A stretch of 64,000 nt of DNA from Eutreptiella sp. 'Long Island Sound 2002' (lineage: Eukaryota; Euglenozoa; Euglenophyceae; Eutreptiales; Eutreptiaceae), in assembly GCA_964036045.1 (NCBI GenBank), contig OZ038384.1, positions 50,754,843-50,818,842 on the forward strand. The letters are read 5' to 3'. Position numbers and translations under genes: made by a program. Below, one piece after another: positions 35,948-45,607 of this stretch (positions are counted from its first letter, which is position 1; every line of letters begins with the position of its first letter). Below the pieces are notes generated by a model. It made no database searches and was not told where the DNA came from. It was given only the letters and a program-made list of their open reading frames with translations.

Positions 35948-38056
35948 TGCACCAGGAGGTAGTGGGAAGGGCGCGCCTGCCACCACGCATGCCTACCAGG
36001 GTAACAGTGATGGCAGACTCTGATGGGTCCCCCCAGCGGGACGACCGCCACCACCGCCGGTCCCGCTCCCGCTCCCCCTTCTCCTCCCCGGAGTGGACGG
36101 GGGAGACCCTCGCGGAGCGCGAGGACCGGAGGCTGGCGGAGGCGGCGGTGCTGGTCGGGCCGCCGCCGCCCGCCCGGGAGCCTGGGCCAGTCAGGACGGC
36201 CGCCCCCGCCGCCCAAGCAGCCAGCCCCGCCGCCCCGCCCCGCCCTGACGCGCAGGAAGCGGAGACCGCAGCGAGCCACGCCGCGGCCCCGACCGCGGCC
36301 CCCGGCACGCCGCCGACACGGGGGGCATCCCCGGCGCAGGAACCGGGCGCATCGCCGAGGGCTGCCGCAGCCGCAGAGGAGAGCAAGAAGGGCGCGCGAG
36401 GGGTTGCGACCGCACGGGCCACGGGCGCCTCGTCGGCGGCCGCCGCGTCAGCGAAGGAGAGCGGGGAGGGCGCGCGAGGGGCTGCGGCCGCGACCTCCAG
36501 CACGCCGCGAACGCGGGGGACGGACCCCGCACGGGCCGCGGGCGCCCCGCCGGCGGCCGCCGCGGCAGCAGAGGAGAACGAGGAGGGCGTGCGAGGGGTT
36601 GCGACCGCGGCCACGGGCGCCTCGTTGGCGGCCGCCAGGGCAGCGAAGGAGAGCGAGGAGGGCGCGCGAGGGGCTGCGGCCGCGACCCCCGGCAGGCCGC
36701 GACACCGCCTCGGCCGGCCACGCCGCAGCCCCGAGCACGCCGCGCAAGCGGGGGAAGAACCCCGCACGGGCCGCAGACGCCTCGCCGGCGGCCGCCGCAG
36801 CAGCAGCAGTGGGCAGGGAGAGCGCGAAGTACCGCGCCCACGCCAACCCCACCCACACCCACACCAGCCCCCCCAAGCCGTTCCCCCCCAAGCCCTTCCC
36901 CCCAGGGCGGGAGCAGCACGTCCGCCCCCCGACGCGCGAGCGCTCGCCGCCGGGCGTCACGCTGCCGCAGCTGCAAAGGCAGCGGGACGCCCGGCGAGTG
37001 GTCCAGGAAGGGTGCAGCAGCGTGGGGGAGCAGAGCGCAGGCAGCGGACGGCGCGACTCGGGGCAGGGGGCCGGGAAGGGGCCAGGGCACGGGAAGAGCG
37101 CGCAGGGGCGCGGGCAGGGAGCTCAGGTGCAGGGGGCAGGGCGAGGGGAGGTGGGGGAGCGAGCGGGCCAGGGCGTGGGGGACGGGAGGCGGGACCCGTG
37201 ACACGGGCAGGGGGCTGGAAAGGGGCCCAAGGGCAAGGGCAAGGGCGCCGCGGGCCCCAAGGGACAGGCGGGACGGGGCATGGGAGACCAGGGGGGAGGA
37301 CGGGGCGAAGGGAGGGGGGCAGAGGGCGGGGCGCCCCCGCAGCCGGACGTGCAGCCGGTGAGGTGCATCCCCCCCGGCATGCAACAGATGCCGGCACAAC
37401 ACACCCACCACCACCACCACCACCACCACCAACACCTCTACAACATCGACCCTGACGCCGGCGAGCTCGTCCCCCCCCAACCCCCACGACACCAGCACCA
37501 TCAAGCCCCCCCCGCGCCGAGGGCGGAGCCGGCGCAGATGGCCTCGGCGGAGGGGGGACGGGGCGCGGCATCGGCGCCGCAGGCGCATGGGCAGCGAGGG
37601 GGGCCGCTACGGGGGGCGCAGGAGGGCCGGCCATGGGACCGGGACTGGGGCGCGGTCCCGGACCCTCTGGGGGAGGAGACCCTCCCCCTGGTGGGGGAGG
37701 TGTACAGGTGGTTGTGCTGGGCCAACCAGGGGACCTCCAGGAGGTCGAGGAACCGGCCCTTCGATGCCGTGCTCCTCCGGAGGGATGGAGGAAACCGAGA
37801 GGTACCCCGGGGGGGGTGGGCAGCCCCAGAGGACCATGAGAGGGTCCTCAGGTCAGTGATCCGGGCGGCGTGGCCCAACAGGGAGCCGACGTGGCCGGCC
37901 TTCCTGGAAGGGGGAGCGGTGCTCCGCATCACGGATGCGGACGCCAACAACTGGCTCCCCCGGGCTTTGCGCAGCGCCCTCGCCCACTGGCGCTACCGCC
38001 GGCACAACCCGCCGCCGCCGCAGCCCCAGCCCCCACACAAGCGGCGGCGCAGGTGA
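35947..38056 (+). pseudogene. LINE A ORF4, RS/Gly/His-rich protein with conserved C-terminus (interrupted)
   Basis: Begins at ATG 35947 inside the ORF3 stop. The N-terminus has RS-type sequence (RHHRRSRSRSP) and LAEREDRRLAEAAVLVG, then Ala-rich repeats with EESxEGARG spacing (about 36370-36690, expanded relative to copy B). After a frame change between about 36700 and 36830, and a TGA at 37199-37201, it continues with GAGKGPKGKGKG, a His run (about 37400-37435) and a conserved C-terminal region (RPFDAVLLRRDGGNREVP, WPAFLEGGAVLRITDADANN) ending in KRRRR, a likely nuclear localisation signal. The basic low-complexity composition suggests nucleic-acid binding; no family is recognised. Confidence 0.6.
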
Positions 38057-41049
38057 AGGCCCAGACGGCGGGTACGGGAGAGCTGGAGGGGGGGGCTGGG
38101 CCCCCCGGCCCACGCCCCCCCCACGGTACGGCACGACGCAAGAGGGCGCGCCACCTCCCGCGGGAGGGAGTGAGGAGACAACGAGCGCGGGGGGGAACCT
38201 GCTGCCCCGCAGCCCGCTAACCACTGACCGCTAACCCTCACGGCCACCCCCGACCGGCCGGCGCCGCGCGACAACGGCCGGGGGATGAGGGGCCCCAGCG
38301 AGGGCCTGCGCGAGAATCCGGCTCTCGGTAGAGGGGGGCGGGGAAAGGGCGCGACCCCCCGGCCGATAGCTGGCCCCCGGGGCCAGGACTGCCATGCCGC
38401 CCCCCCCCCCGGCCGACAGGAGGCATCGCCAGGGGACCAAAGGGCCCCCCCCACTCCCCCCCCCCCCCCTTGGTCCGTTGGCACAACCGACCAAGGGAAA
38501 GGGAAGGGAAGGAGTGTGGTGAGACCGATGGGCACGGTGGCCTACAGAGGGAAAGGCCAAGGGAAGGGAAAGGAGAGGGGAGAGAGAAGGTGATGGCAAG
38601 GAGGAAGAGGAAGGTCAAAGGGTGGTGAGAAGCTGATGGGCACCACCGCCTATGGAGGGGAAGGGTCCAAGGGAAGGGCAGCGAATGGCGATCGGCCAGT
38701 AGGCGCCGCCAGCTGCAGACGAGATCATCAAACCATGGCGTCATGCCAAAACCCCCCCCCTCCCCAGCCCCCTCACTCAGCTTTTATGGCACACACTCCC
38801 ACACCACCCACCCTGGATAAGACAGCAGACTCTGGATTGCCACTCTGGCCCCCCTGACCCATGCTAGCCCTGTGAGATACCCATGCTACTTCCTTTCTCT
38901 TAATTGACCCTGAGGAACACACTCACTGGCCCCAACCCTGGCTTTTTTTTGATCGCTGCCATAATCCCCCTGGACCACCAACCCATACCCAGTGGCAGCC
39001 CGTGCACCCAAGGTTTTGCAAAGCCTTTGGGTTTCAGCCACGCAACCCCAGCACACATCCATCGTGCACCCCCCCTCCCCCCCCCCCTCCCACACAGGCC
39101 CGAGAGCGGGCGGGGGGGCGGCCCCCCCACCCCCCCCCCCCCCGCACCCACCTCAGCTGGGGAGCCATGGGCGCGGCCCTCCGCCCCCCCAGGGCCGGGG
39201 GGGCGCCCCCCCCCTCAGGAGGAACGGCGACGCGGTAAGGGCAACGGCGGCTGGACCTGCTCCCGCGAACCCACACCGGCGTGCAGGAGCAACGCGCACA
39301 ACGGAACAGGAAGGAGGCCGCGCCCCACATGACCCTACCGTAACCACAGCCCACTCCGAGGTGACATAGGGGGGGTTCAGGTCAGCTGGGGCCCCCGGGG
39401 GAGCGGTCCACGGGCCGCCCCCGACCCCCCCCCCACACCAGGGCGGCACTTCAGCCCCGACCGCACGCGCGCGCCGGAAGGGAGCGCGCCGGCGACACGG
39501 AGAGGGCCAGAAAGGAGTACCGCAGGCCGCCGCCCGGAGCGAGAGCAGGGAGGCCGCGGCGCGACACCCCCCCCCCCCCCAGGCCCCCCCACCAGCCCGC
39601 CAGCCGCGGGGGCCCCGGCCCCCACCCCCCGAGGCAGGGGGGATGGGCCCCCCCCGCCCGAGAGGGGAGCCGGAGTGTGACCCGCCCCCCCGCCCCAGCC
39701 GCCGGCTCACATGGGGGCCGCGAAGAACAAGCAGGCCCACGCCTGCGCACCGGGACGCGCCACAGATCGTACCCAGAGAGGCCGGGTGAGCACGAACCGG
39801 AGTGGTATGGGGGGCCACGCCCCCCATGGACAGCACAACGCCAGTGACGCCCGCTTTGTTGCCTGCCCAGGGAAGGCAGAGGGACGGAAAGAGGCAGAGC
39901 GACCCCCCGCCCTACGGGCCCCGCCCCGGCCGCACAGCCGGAGGAAACGGCGCACGCCCCCCCCCCCCAGCCCGCCCCCCAGCATAAGAACGCCATGGCC
40001 CCGCCCCGCGGCGCGCAGCCCCCACAGGGACAGAGCAGGGCCCCCACACCCGCACGCCCGCGCCCACAACGCGGACCCCGACAGCCCACCCAGTGGACGG
40101 GCAGTCGGGGGAGGAGGAACGCAAGACCCCAGACGCCCCACGCAACGGTCGAAGGCACCCCCCCGGGGACGCCCTGCCGCCGCCCCCACAACCCCAAGCC
40201 AAGTAGGGGGGAACCGGGACCGGACCGCCCCCCCCCAAGCACGCCAGACGGAGCAAGGGACCGGGGTAGGACACGCGGAGGGGCACGGACCACGTGGAAC
40301 GGCCCTACCAGCGCCCAGTGCCGCGACCACGCGAGATGCGCGCGCCACACCACCCAGCGGGGGGGGGGAGCAGACACCGCGAGAGCGCGAGCGCACACAC
40401 ACGAAAGGGACACGCGGGGACTACCAGAAGGGCCACCCGACCGAGCGCGCGGAACGCACAGACCGCATGGAATGGCGTACCAGCGAGCGAGGGTAAGGGA
40501 CACCCGGACGGGACGGCCCGCCACACGCAGCGCGGAACACGCGGGGCGGGGAGGGGGAAACGAAAGAGGCACGACGCCAGGTGCCGGCCCGAACCCCCCC
40601 GAACCGGCCGCGAGCGCCGGGCACACACAGACGGGGCACTGCGCCCGCCAAGGCAGTAGTGGCGCACAGCGCCACGCCCCAACCCCTAGGCTAGGCAGCC
40701 TCCGCGCCAGCCCAAGGGGGTCCCACTGGCGACAAGCCAGTAGCACGGGCCCGGCGGCGCCGGCGCCCCGGGCGACCACGCATTAGGGGGGCGACGCAGT
40801 GGGTAAGCGCCCGCAGCCACGGCTGCGAATTGATGCAGTGACCGGGGAGTGGCGAAAGGGGGAAGCCGGGGAAGGACGGGGCTCTGAGCTCTGTGAACCC
40901 GGGGGACTCCGCCACCAGGCAGGAGGTGCGTCTTGGAGGGCCCCCCACTAGGACCCGGTGGGGAGGATATCACCTGTCCCGACCAGGTGGCCCCCCGGGG
41001 CCGAAAGGCGTCTAGTACCCGCAAAATCAAACCTCAAACCTCAAACCTC
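38057..41049 (+). other. LINE A 3' UTR and tail
   Basis: About 3 kb, GC-rich with long C-runs and no conserved ORF. It aligns with copy B (50421-47645) in blocks. Copy A carries ~600 extra bases at about 38475-39075 between C-runs, including a ~108-bp imperfect duplication (GTGGTGAGA near 38517 and near 38625). The stretch 40030-40200 matches the satellite monomer. The last ~380 bases (40670-41049) are the best conserved between copies and end in three TCAAACC units (41027-41047). Confidence 0.7.
40030..40200 (+). repeat. Single satellite-monomer-like segment inside LINE A 3' UTR
   Basis: Reads GACGGGCAGTCGGGGGAGG, then GACCCCAGACGCCCCACGC, GGTCGAAGGCACCCCCCCGG and GGACGCCCTGCCGCC, in the same order as in the 19-24 kb monomers. 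Upstream it keeps the CACACCCGCACGCCCG block. Only one copy is present here. Confidence 0.7.
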
Positions 41050-42047
41050 CTCTTGAAGGGAGAGTTCTGAGTCACCAAATTTGGGCTATGTTGCCATTCT
41101 GCCCCATTTGTGTGTCATTTTTCCTCCAAGGGGGAGAAATAGCTAGAGGCAACCATGAGGGCTGGCAAGCGGCATATATGTGTCTTTAGCATCTTTGGTT
41201 GAAGGGATCCTCGCCGTGGCCATGGAGATATGGAATCATGAGTGCGGGCCATTTTGGCCAAATTTTGCTGTTTTTGCCATTGTATGCCATATTGGAACTA
41301 CCATATCTCTATGGGGCACAGGAACTAGCCAAGAAAGAAGGGGCGATCATTGTAGCTCTTGACCAAGGGTTGAACGCCATTGAGTTTCGTATTTGCTTCT
41401 CCGGCTCATCCGGACTTATTCAATTTTTGGTGCGATCCATGATCTCCTCCGTTGCACAGCATGCTGCTTTCTGCCCCATCCGCGTGTTCATCCCCTCGAT
41501 GAACAGCAAGCAGCCAGTGTGACAGCAAGCCATAAACCAGGGCATAGGACCAAAGGGGATATCAAGGGTTGTGAATCAAGGCTTGGCGCATCAATATCGC
41601 CAAGGTTTCCTACCCTGGACGGTCGCCCGCGACTGCCGATTTCGCCATTTTGGCAATTGTGGTCCCAAATTTGGATTGTGACCACGCCATGTGGCATGGA
41701 GATCTTTGAGGGCCAAGTGCATGGGACTCTCTGTTTGACTCCCGTCGGATCGCGTGTGGAATGGCGAATTCGATCTCCAAGCCGGCGTGGAGATAGACTA
41801 TCAGGGACACCTTCGATTTTGGCTCATTTTGAGCAGCCAAAATGACCCCCTTTTGGGACCCCAATTTCACCTCCCCCGTGTGGTCCATTGGCGGCCCCAT
41901 ATCTCTCTGCCCATGATTAATCCGGAACCAATTTCAATTTGTGCACTCAGATATAGGTCCCAGGTCCTACCTCCTATCCTGTGAGCATTTGGCCCCGCCC
42001 TGGCCGGGCGTGCCACGCGTGGGAATGACGCGAATTGTTTTGTTTTT
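41050..42047 (+). repeat. Gypsy-associated 5' repeat, copy 3, left part
   Basis: From about 41447 it matches window position 1 onward; 41050-41446 is probably the part of the repeat upstream of the window's left edge. The repeat breaks off near 42047 and resumes at 47026, so the DIRS element inserted into it. LINE A's tail abuts its left side. Confidence 0.75.
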
Positions 42048-42112
42048 TCGGATTTACCCGAATAGGTGAGGAGGAAAGAAGAGATGGCGAAGCAATAGCA
42101 CTACACAAGACA

Positions 42113-42434
42113 CATATATGGGCCAACTCCTTAAAACCGGTTTGTTTTCTCTGTTTTCTGCTCTTTTGGTGCCCTTTGCTACCTTTCATTGAAACAGGCA
42201 CCCTCAAAATATACACAAAAATGGTATTATACATGAAAAATGAAAATTTTGACCTCAAATACCCCCTCCATGGGGTTTGAACCCACACTCTACCAACCTT
42301 AGAGTTGTGTTTTTCCTCTAAGCTACGACCTGTCGTCGACGATCTCAGAGAAAACCGTAGTATAATAAAAAATTTGGAAAATCAGTACTCCTTACATGCT
42401 CCAACCACTATTAACCTCCCATGCTCTTAAAACC
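42113..42434 (+). repeat. DIRS left inverted terminal repeat
   Basis: Reverse complement of 46676-46997, with few mismatches by eye. It contains the complement of the tRNA T-arm-like motif noted in the right repeat. With genes on the minus strand this is the 3' end of the element. Confidence 0.9.
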
Positions 42435-42506
42435 GTGGCAACCGACGACCCAAGTGTCAACTGCTTTTCACGGTGAGCGAAGAACTTAAGGGAGGGACAG
42501 GGTGGG

Positions 42507-42618
42507 CATATATGTGTCTTGTGTAGTGCTATTGCTTCGCCATCTCTTCTTTCCTCCTCACCTATTCGGGTAAATCCGAGCTGGCTCAGCTAGCACTACA
42601 CAATCCCCATATATGGGC
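42507..42618 (+). repeat. DIRS internal complementary region
   Basis: 42507-42579 is the reverse complement of the left outer end from 42048. 42580-42618 is the reverse complement of the right outer end up to 47025. The two halves meet at TAAATCCGA/GCTGGCTCAG. In DIRS elements this region is thought to template end joining into a circular intermediate. Confidence 0.9.
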
Positions 42619-42665
42619 AACAGAACGGAAGACTGAGCTCCCGTGAACTGAACCCTTTATAAGAA

Positions 42666-43670
42666 TTAATTAATCGCCAGGCGCGAAGCGCGCGCCGCTT
42701 CTCCAGTCGCCAGATCAGGAGGGACCAGAACTTGCGCGATGCGCAACAGAGCTCTGGTCCTGTCGTAAAACTTTCTGAATGTATCGTAACAGGACCAATC
42801 ACCCAATGCTGCTACCACATGCGGATCCACGCCAAGATAGATTAGTGCAGTTGCTGCTGCTCCTCGTGTAGAATGCGCGGAAAACGAATCCGTCTCCAGT
42901 TCCCCCAATTCCAGTAGGTGCTTCCTTAACCAGCGAGTAGTGAGACCGTTGATGGTATCAGATGATAAAGGCTTCCGTGGCTTTCGTAGGGACACAAAAA
43001 TCTCAGAACCCTCGTAATCACCAGTAGCCTCCAAATAACGCGCTAAGCAGCGCTGCGGATCAATTGACGGTGGCGTAACATTGTGAATAGGATAACGTGC
43101 ATAGTATCTCCTCCCTTTGCGCTTAGCAGAAATGAACCAAGGCTGAGCAGCGCGTTGGATATCCCTACGTGATCGCGCCAGATCAACGCCTCGGAACAAG
43201 GCAAAGAATCTCAAGGACAAAATGGCTTGCAAGCGCAGCTGAGCTTCCGTCTCCACAGGTTGCTGATGCATGACTTGTATAAGACGCCGTACATCATAGA
43301 AACGATGATAATGAGGAGCACTGACGAACCAGTCAGGTTTCAAGTTGCGTAGCATACCCTCGAAACGTAGTTGCGAAAAGCACGGGAATAAACACACTGC
43401 TGAATACGCCATACGCCCAGCACTTGAAGAATGCGTGCGTGAAAACTTTAAAAGTTGCACCGCCACCGTCATCAGTGGGATTTGACCAAAGCGCTCCACC
43501 TTTAACAGTGGAGCAAGCGCCGCGTCTTGTAACAAGAACGTACCAAACATGTGCCACGCAGAATTGTAACGTTTCAAGGTGTCCTTCCCGATTTCATTGA
43601 TGATAAGCGTCGCCTCTTCGTTGGTAGCTCCTCGCAATTGATAGTATTCACGCAAACATACGCCAAGGTC
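42666..43670 (-). CDS. DIRS tyrosine recombinase
   Basis: Tyrosine recombinase (phage integrase-like) that would insert the circular DNA. Visible core: KDTLKRYNSAWHMFGTFLL (N-terminal arm/core-binding start), FFALFRGVDLARSRRDIQ (first catalytic Arg), HSTRGAAATALIYLGV (HxxR) and ALGDWSCYDTFRKFYDR (Trp/His position and nucleophile Tyr). The frame is open far upstream (to 44864) but overlaps RT/RNase H in another frame. Conserved sequence starts by about 43655, while the first in-frame ATG is at 43550, inside it, so initiation probably needs a frameshift from RT or another mechanism. Stop at 42666-42668. Confidence 0.85.
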   Translation of the reverse strand, partial: DLGVCLREYYQLRGATNEEATLIINEIGKDTLKRYNSAWHMFGTFLLQDAALAPLLKVERFGQIPLMTVAVQLLKFSRTHSSSAGRMAYSAVCLFPCFSQLRFEGMLRNLKPDWFVSAPHYHRFYDVRRLIQVMHQQPVETEAQLRLQAILSLRFFALFRGVDLARSRRDIQRAAQPWFISAKRKGRRYYARYPIHNVTPPSIDPQRCLARYLEATGDYEGSEIFVSLRKPRKPLSSDTINGLTTRWLRKHLLELGELETDSFSAHSTRGAAATALIYLGVDPHVVAALGDWSCYDTFRKFYDRTRALLRIAQVLVPPDLATGEAARASRLAIN

Positions 43671-45607
43671 AACACGAAACGTGGTTGTGTCTCCGTGCCG
43701 TCTGGCATTTGCAAACGGAACTCCGACGTGTTCACTGCGAACTTCACGTGTTTCATCAAAAGGTTCCACCAAACCTCGCGCGGCCTGTACGGCAGAGCCA
43801 TGAGAACCTTCACCCCTGGTGACTCCAACACTTTGTTGACCAACTGAGGTATGTGCTTGAACGGCGGGAAGACCCACCCCGGTGAAAGTAAAGTTAGATT
43901 CTGGGAGAAGACATCGATGGCGTAAGCCCCCGGCTGAGGACACGGACTGACGAACTTGCTGCACACCGCATTGGAACTCCTTGACATCCAATCGATTTCC
44001 GGCTGAATCCAACTTTTGAACTCCTCCAGGATCCAAGTCAACACGTCCGACGGGAAGGTAGCCTCCGACGGTGTCCAACGAAGCCGAGACCAAATGTCCG
44101 CCGGATTCACCGAGGTGTGCACGTAAAACGGTTGAATCTCGATGCGATTGGCTTGTGTAAAATTCCACAGTTGGAGAATCAATGCGTTGAACCGCGGCTT
44201 GCGACCTCCCCACTTGCGGAGATACCAGTAAAGGACCATTGAGTCGGTGAAAAATCGCAGCGTGGTGTCCCTCAGCGCATACGCTTGAATAGTCAGTAGG
44301 GCTCCCCTGAACTCTTTGACGTTTATGTGTTCCTCTCGATTCAGGAACCAACCGAACGCTGCTTGGGCATTCCCTTGAAGGACTCCGCCCCACGCCAGAT
44401 CTGACGCGTCCGAGTACATGTCCCTGACGTGACCCATGGAAACTACGACGGTGCGTCCCTTCCACTGGTGTAACTCGTCCGCCAGATCCATCAACTGACG
44501 TGACACGCGCTCCGGGAGCGCCACGTCTGCCTCCCAGCCAGCCTGGACTGCCACCGCCACGTGCACCGCCAGGGCGTCGCTGAGGAGTCGGATATGGGGC
44601 ATGGCGAACAACAAGGAACGGATTCTTCCAAGAACGGAGGCGCATCGCCTCACTGATGGTGTGTGACTCCGTGCCAGTCTGTTCACGTCCCGAAGAATTG
44701 CTTGTAGGCGCTTTGGAGGTACCGCGACGAATCCTTCCCTGAAGTTTAGCATAAAACCAAGCATTATAATTTCTTGAGACGGCTCCAAACATGATTTTGG
44801 GACATTGACCAATATACCCAACCGATGCAAAAGTTGTACCAAAAAACGTGTGTGTTCCAGACATTCACGGTAAGTATTGCCAATGATGAGCCAATCGTCC
44901 AAGTAGACCCAAACGAGTGCTCCGCGTTCGCGCACGTCATTTAAAATTGGTTGCATGAGGCGTTGCCATTCCCGTGGTGCAACGTTTAATCCAAACGGCA
45001 AAACGCACCAGCTGTAAAATTCACCGTCGACGTAGACCCCCAAATAAGGTCGATCCCGCGGATGGATACCCATGTGAAAATAAGCACTTTTCAAGTCAAT
45101 TTTGCAAGCATACTGTCCGGGTCTCAAGAACGGTAAAATGCCCCACAGAGTGACCAAACGAAAATAGGTGGTCTGTACAAACTGGTTCACGTTCTTCAAA
45201 TTGGTGATAGGTCGACGGCCTCCCTCAGGATGTGCCTCGTCTGACGCTTTGTCCACTGCGAACATACTTGCACAACACTTAATGTCTTTTCGCTCGACGC
45301 GTTCCATGCAACCCTGTTGCACTGCATCCAACACGTGTCTTACCAATTCAGGGTCGGTTACCTCTGCGTGGGAAGAACGAGGACGGAAGTCGTCGGTTGG
45401 CCGATCCGGATCAAAAACGTCAACCCAATCAAGCTGCAGCCCATTGCGAATCACTGACGCCGCGTATGTGTCCTTCAACGCTTCCCATTCATGCAATTGT
45501 GCACGACAGCGCAAATAGAGTGGCATGTGGGGATGGATCGGCGGTGGGACGCACACGGCTGGCGCCAATAAATCCTCTACAGTCAAGCTACTGCTGTGGT
45601 CGTTCAT
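43574..45607 (-). CDS. DIRS reverse transcriptase / RNase H
   Basis: 677 residues from ATG at 45607, overlapping the gag end by 20 bases in another frame. RT motifs: DKASDEAHPEGGRRPITNLK, CKIDLKSAYFHMGI, LPFGLNVAPREWQRLM and catalytic YLDD at 44894-44905. RNase H: MYSDASDLAWGGVLQ, INVKEFRGALL and FFTDSMVLYWYL, then PADIWSRLRW. The C-terminus (AIDVFSQNL, FPPFKHIPQL) is the usual DIRS tail after RNase H. No methyltransferase domain, present in some DIRS elements, is recognised. Stop at 43574-43576, about 80 bases inside the recombinase region. Confidence 0.92.
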   Translation of the reverse strand: MNDHSSSLTVEDLLAPAVCVPPPIHPHMPLYLRCRAQLHEWEALKDTYAASVIRNGLQLDWVDVFDPDRPTDDFRPRSSHAEVTDPELVRHVLDAVQQGCMERVERKDIKCCASMFAVDKASDEAHPEGGRRPITNLKNVNQFVQTTYFRLVTLWGILPFLRPGQYACKIDLKSAYFHMGIHPRDRPYLGVYVDGEFYSWCVLPFGLNVAPREWQRLMQPILNDVRERGALVWVYLDDWLIIGNTYRECLEHTRFLVQLLHRLGILVNVPKSCLEPSQEIIMLGFMLNFREGFVAVPPKRLQAILRDVNRLARSHTPSVRRCASVLGRIRSLLFAMPHIRLLSDALAVHVAVAVQAGWEADVALPERVSRQLMDLADELHQWKGRTVVVSMGHVRDMYSDASDLAWGGVLQGNAQAAFGWFLNREEHINVKEFRGALLTIQAYALRDTTLRFFTDSMVLYWYLRKWGGRKPRFNALILQLWNFTQANRIEIQPFYVHTSVNPADIWSRLRWTPSEATFPSDVLTWILEEFKSWIQPEIDWMSRSSNAVCSKFVSPCPQPGAYAIDVFSQNLTLLSPGWVFPPFKHIPQLVNKVLESPGVKVLMALPYRPREVWWNLLMKHVKFAVNTSEFRLQMPDGTETQPRFVLTLAYVCVNTINCEELPTKRRRLSSMKSGRTP

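Larger units (their letters stand above)
24211..41049 (+). mobile_element. LINE copy A: very long four-ORF non-LTR retrotransposon
   Basis: The order is a short 5' UTR, ORF1 (24353-27848), ORF2 (28062-34715), ORF3 (34755-35947), ORF4 (35947-38056), a ~3-kb 3' UTR and a short tandem tail of TCAAACC ending at about 41047. APE endonuclease plus RT, no LTRs and a simple-repeat tail identify a non-LTR retrotransposon. At ~16.8 kb without the satellite it is far longer than usual LINEs. Copy B (47645-59067, minus) confirms the ORF order and the 3' end. Several stops and frameshifts make copy A inactive. The exact 5' end is uncertain because the satellite merges into it. Confidence 0.85.

Noticed and set aside
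43574-45607. Dam-like methyltransferase expected in some DIRS elements
   Set aside because: No methyltransferase motif seen; the C-terminal part fits the usual RNase H tail.
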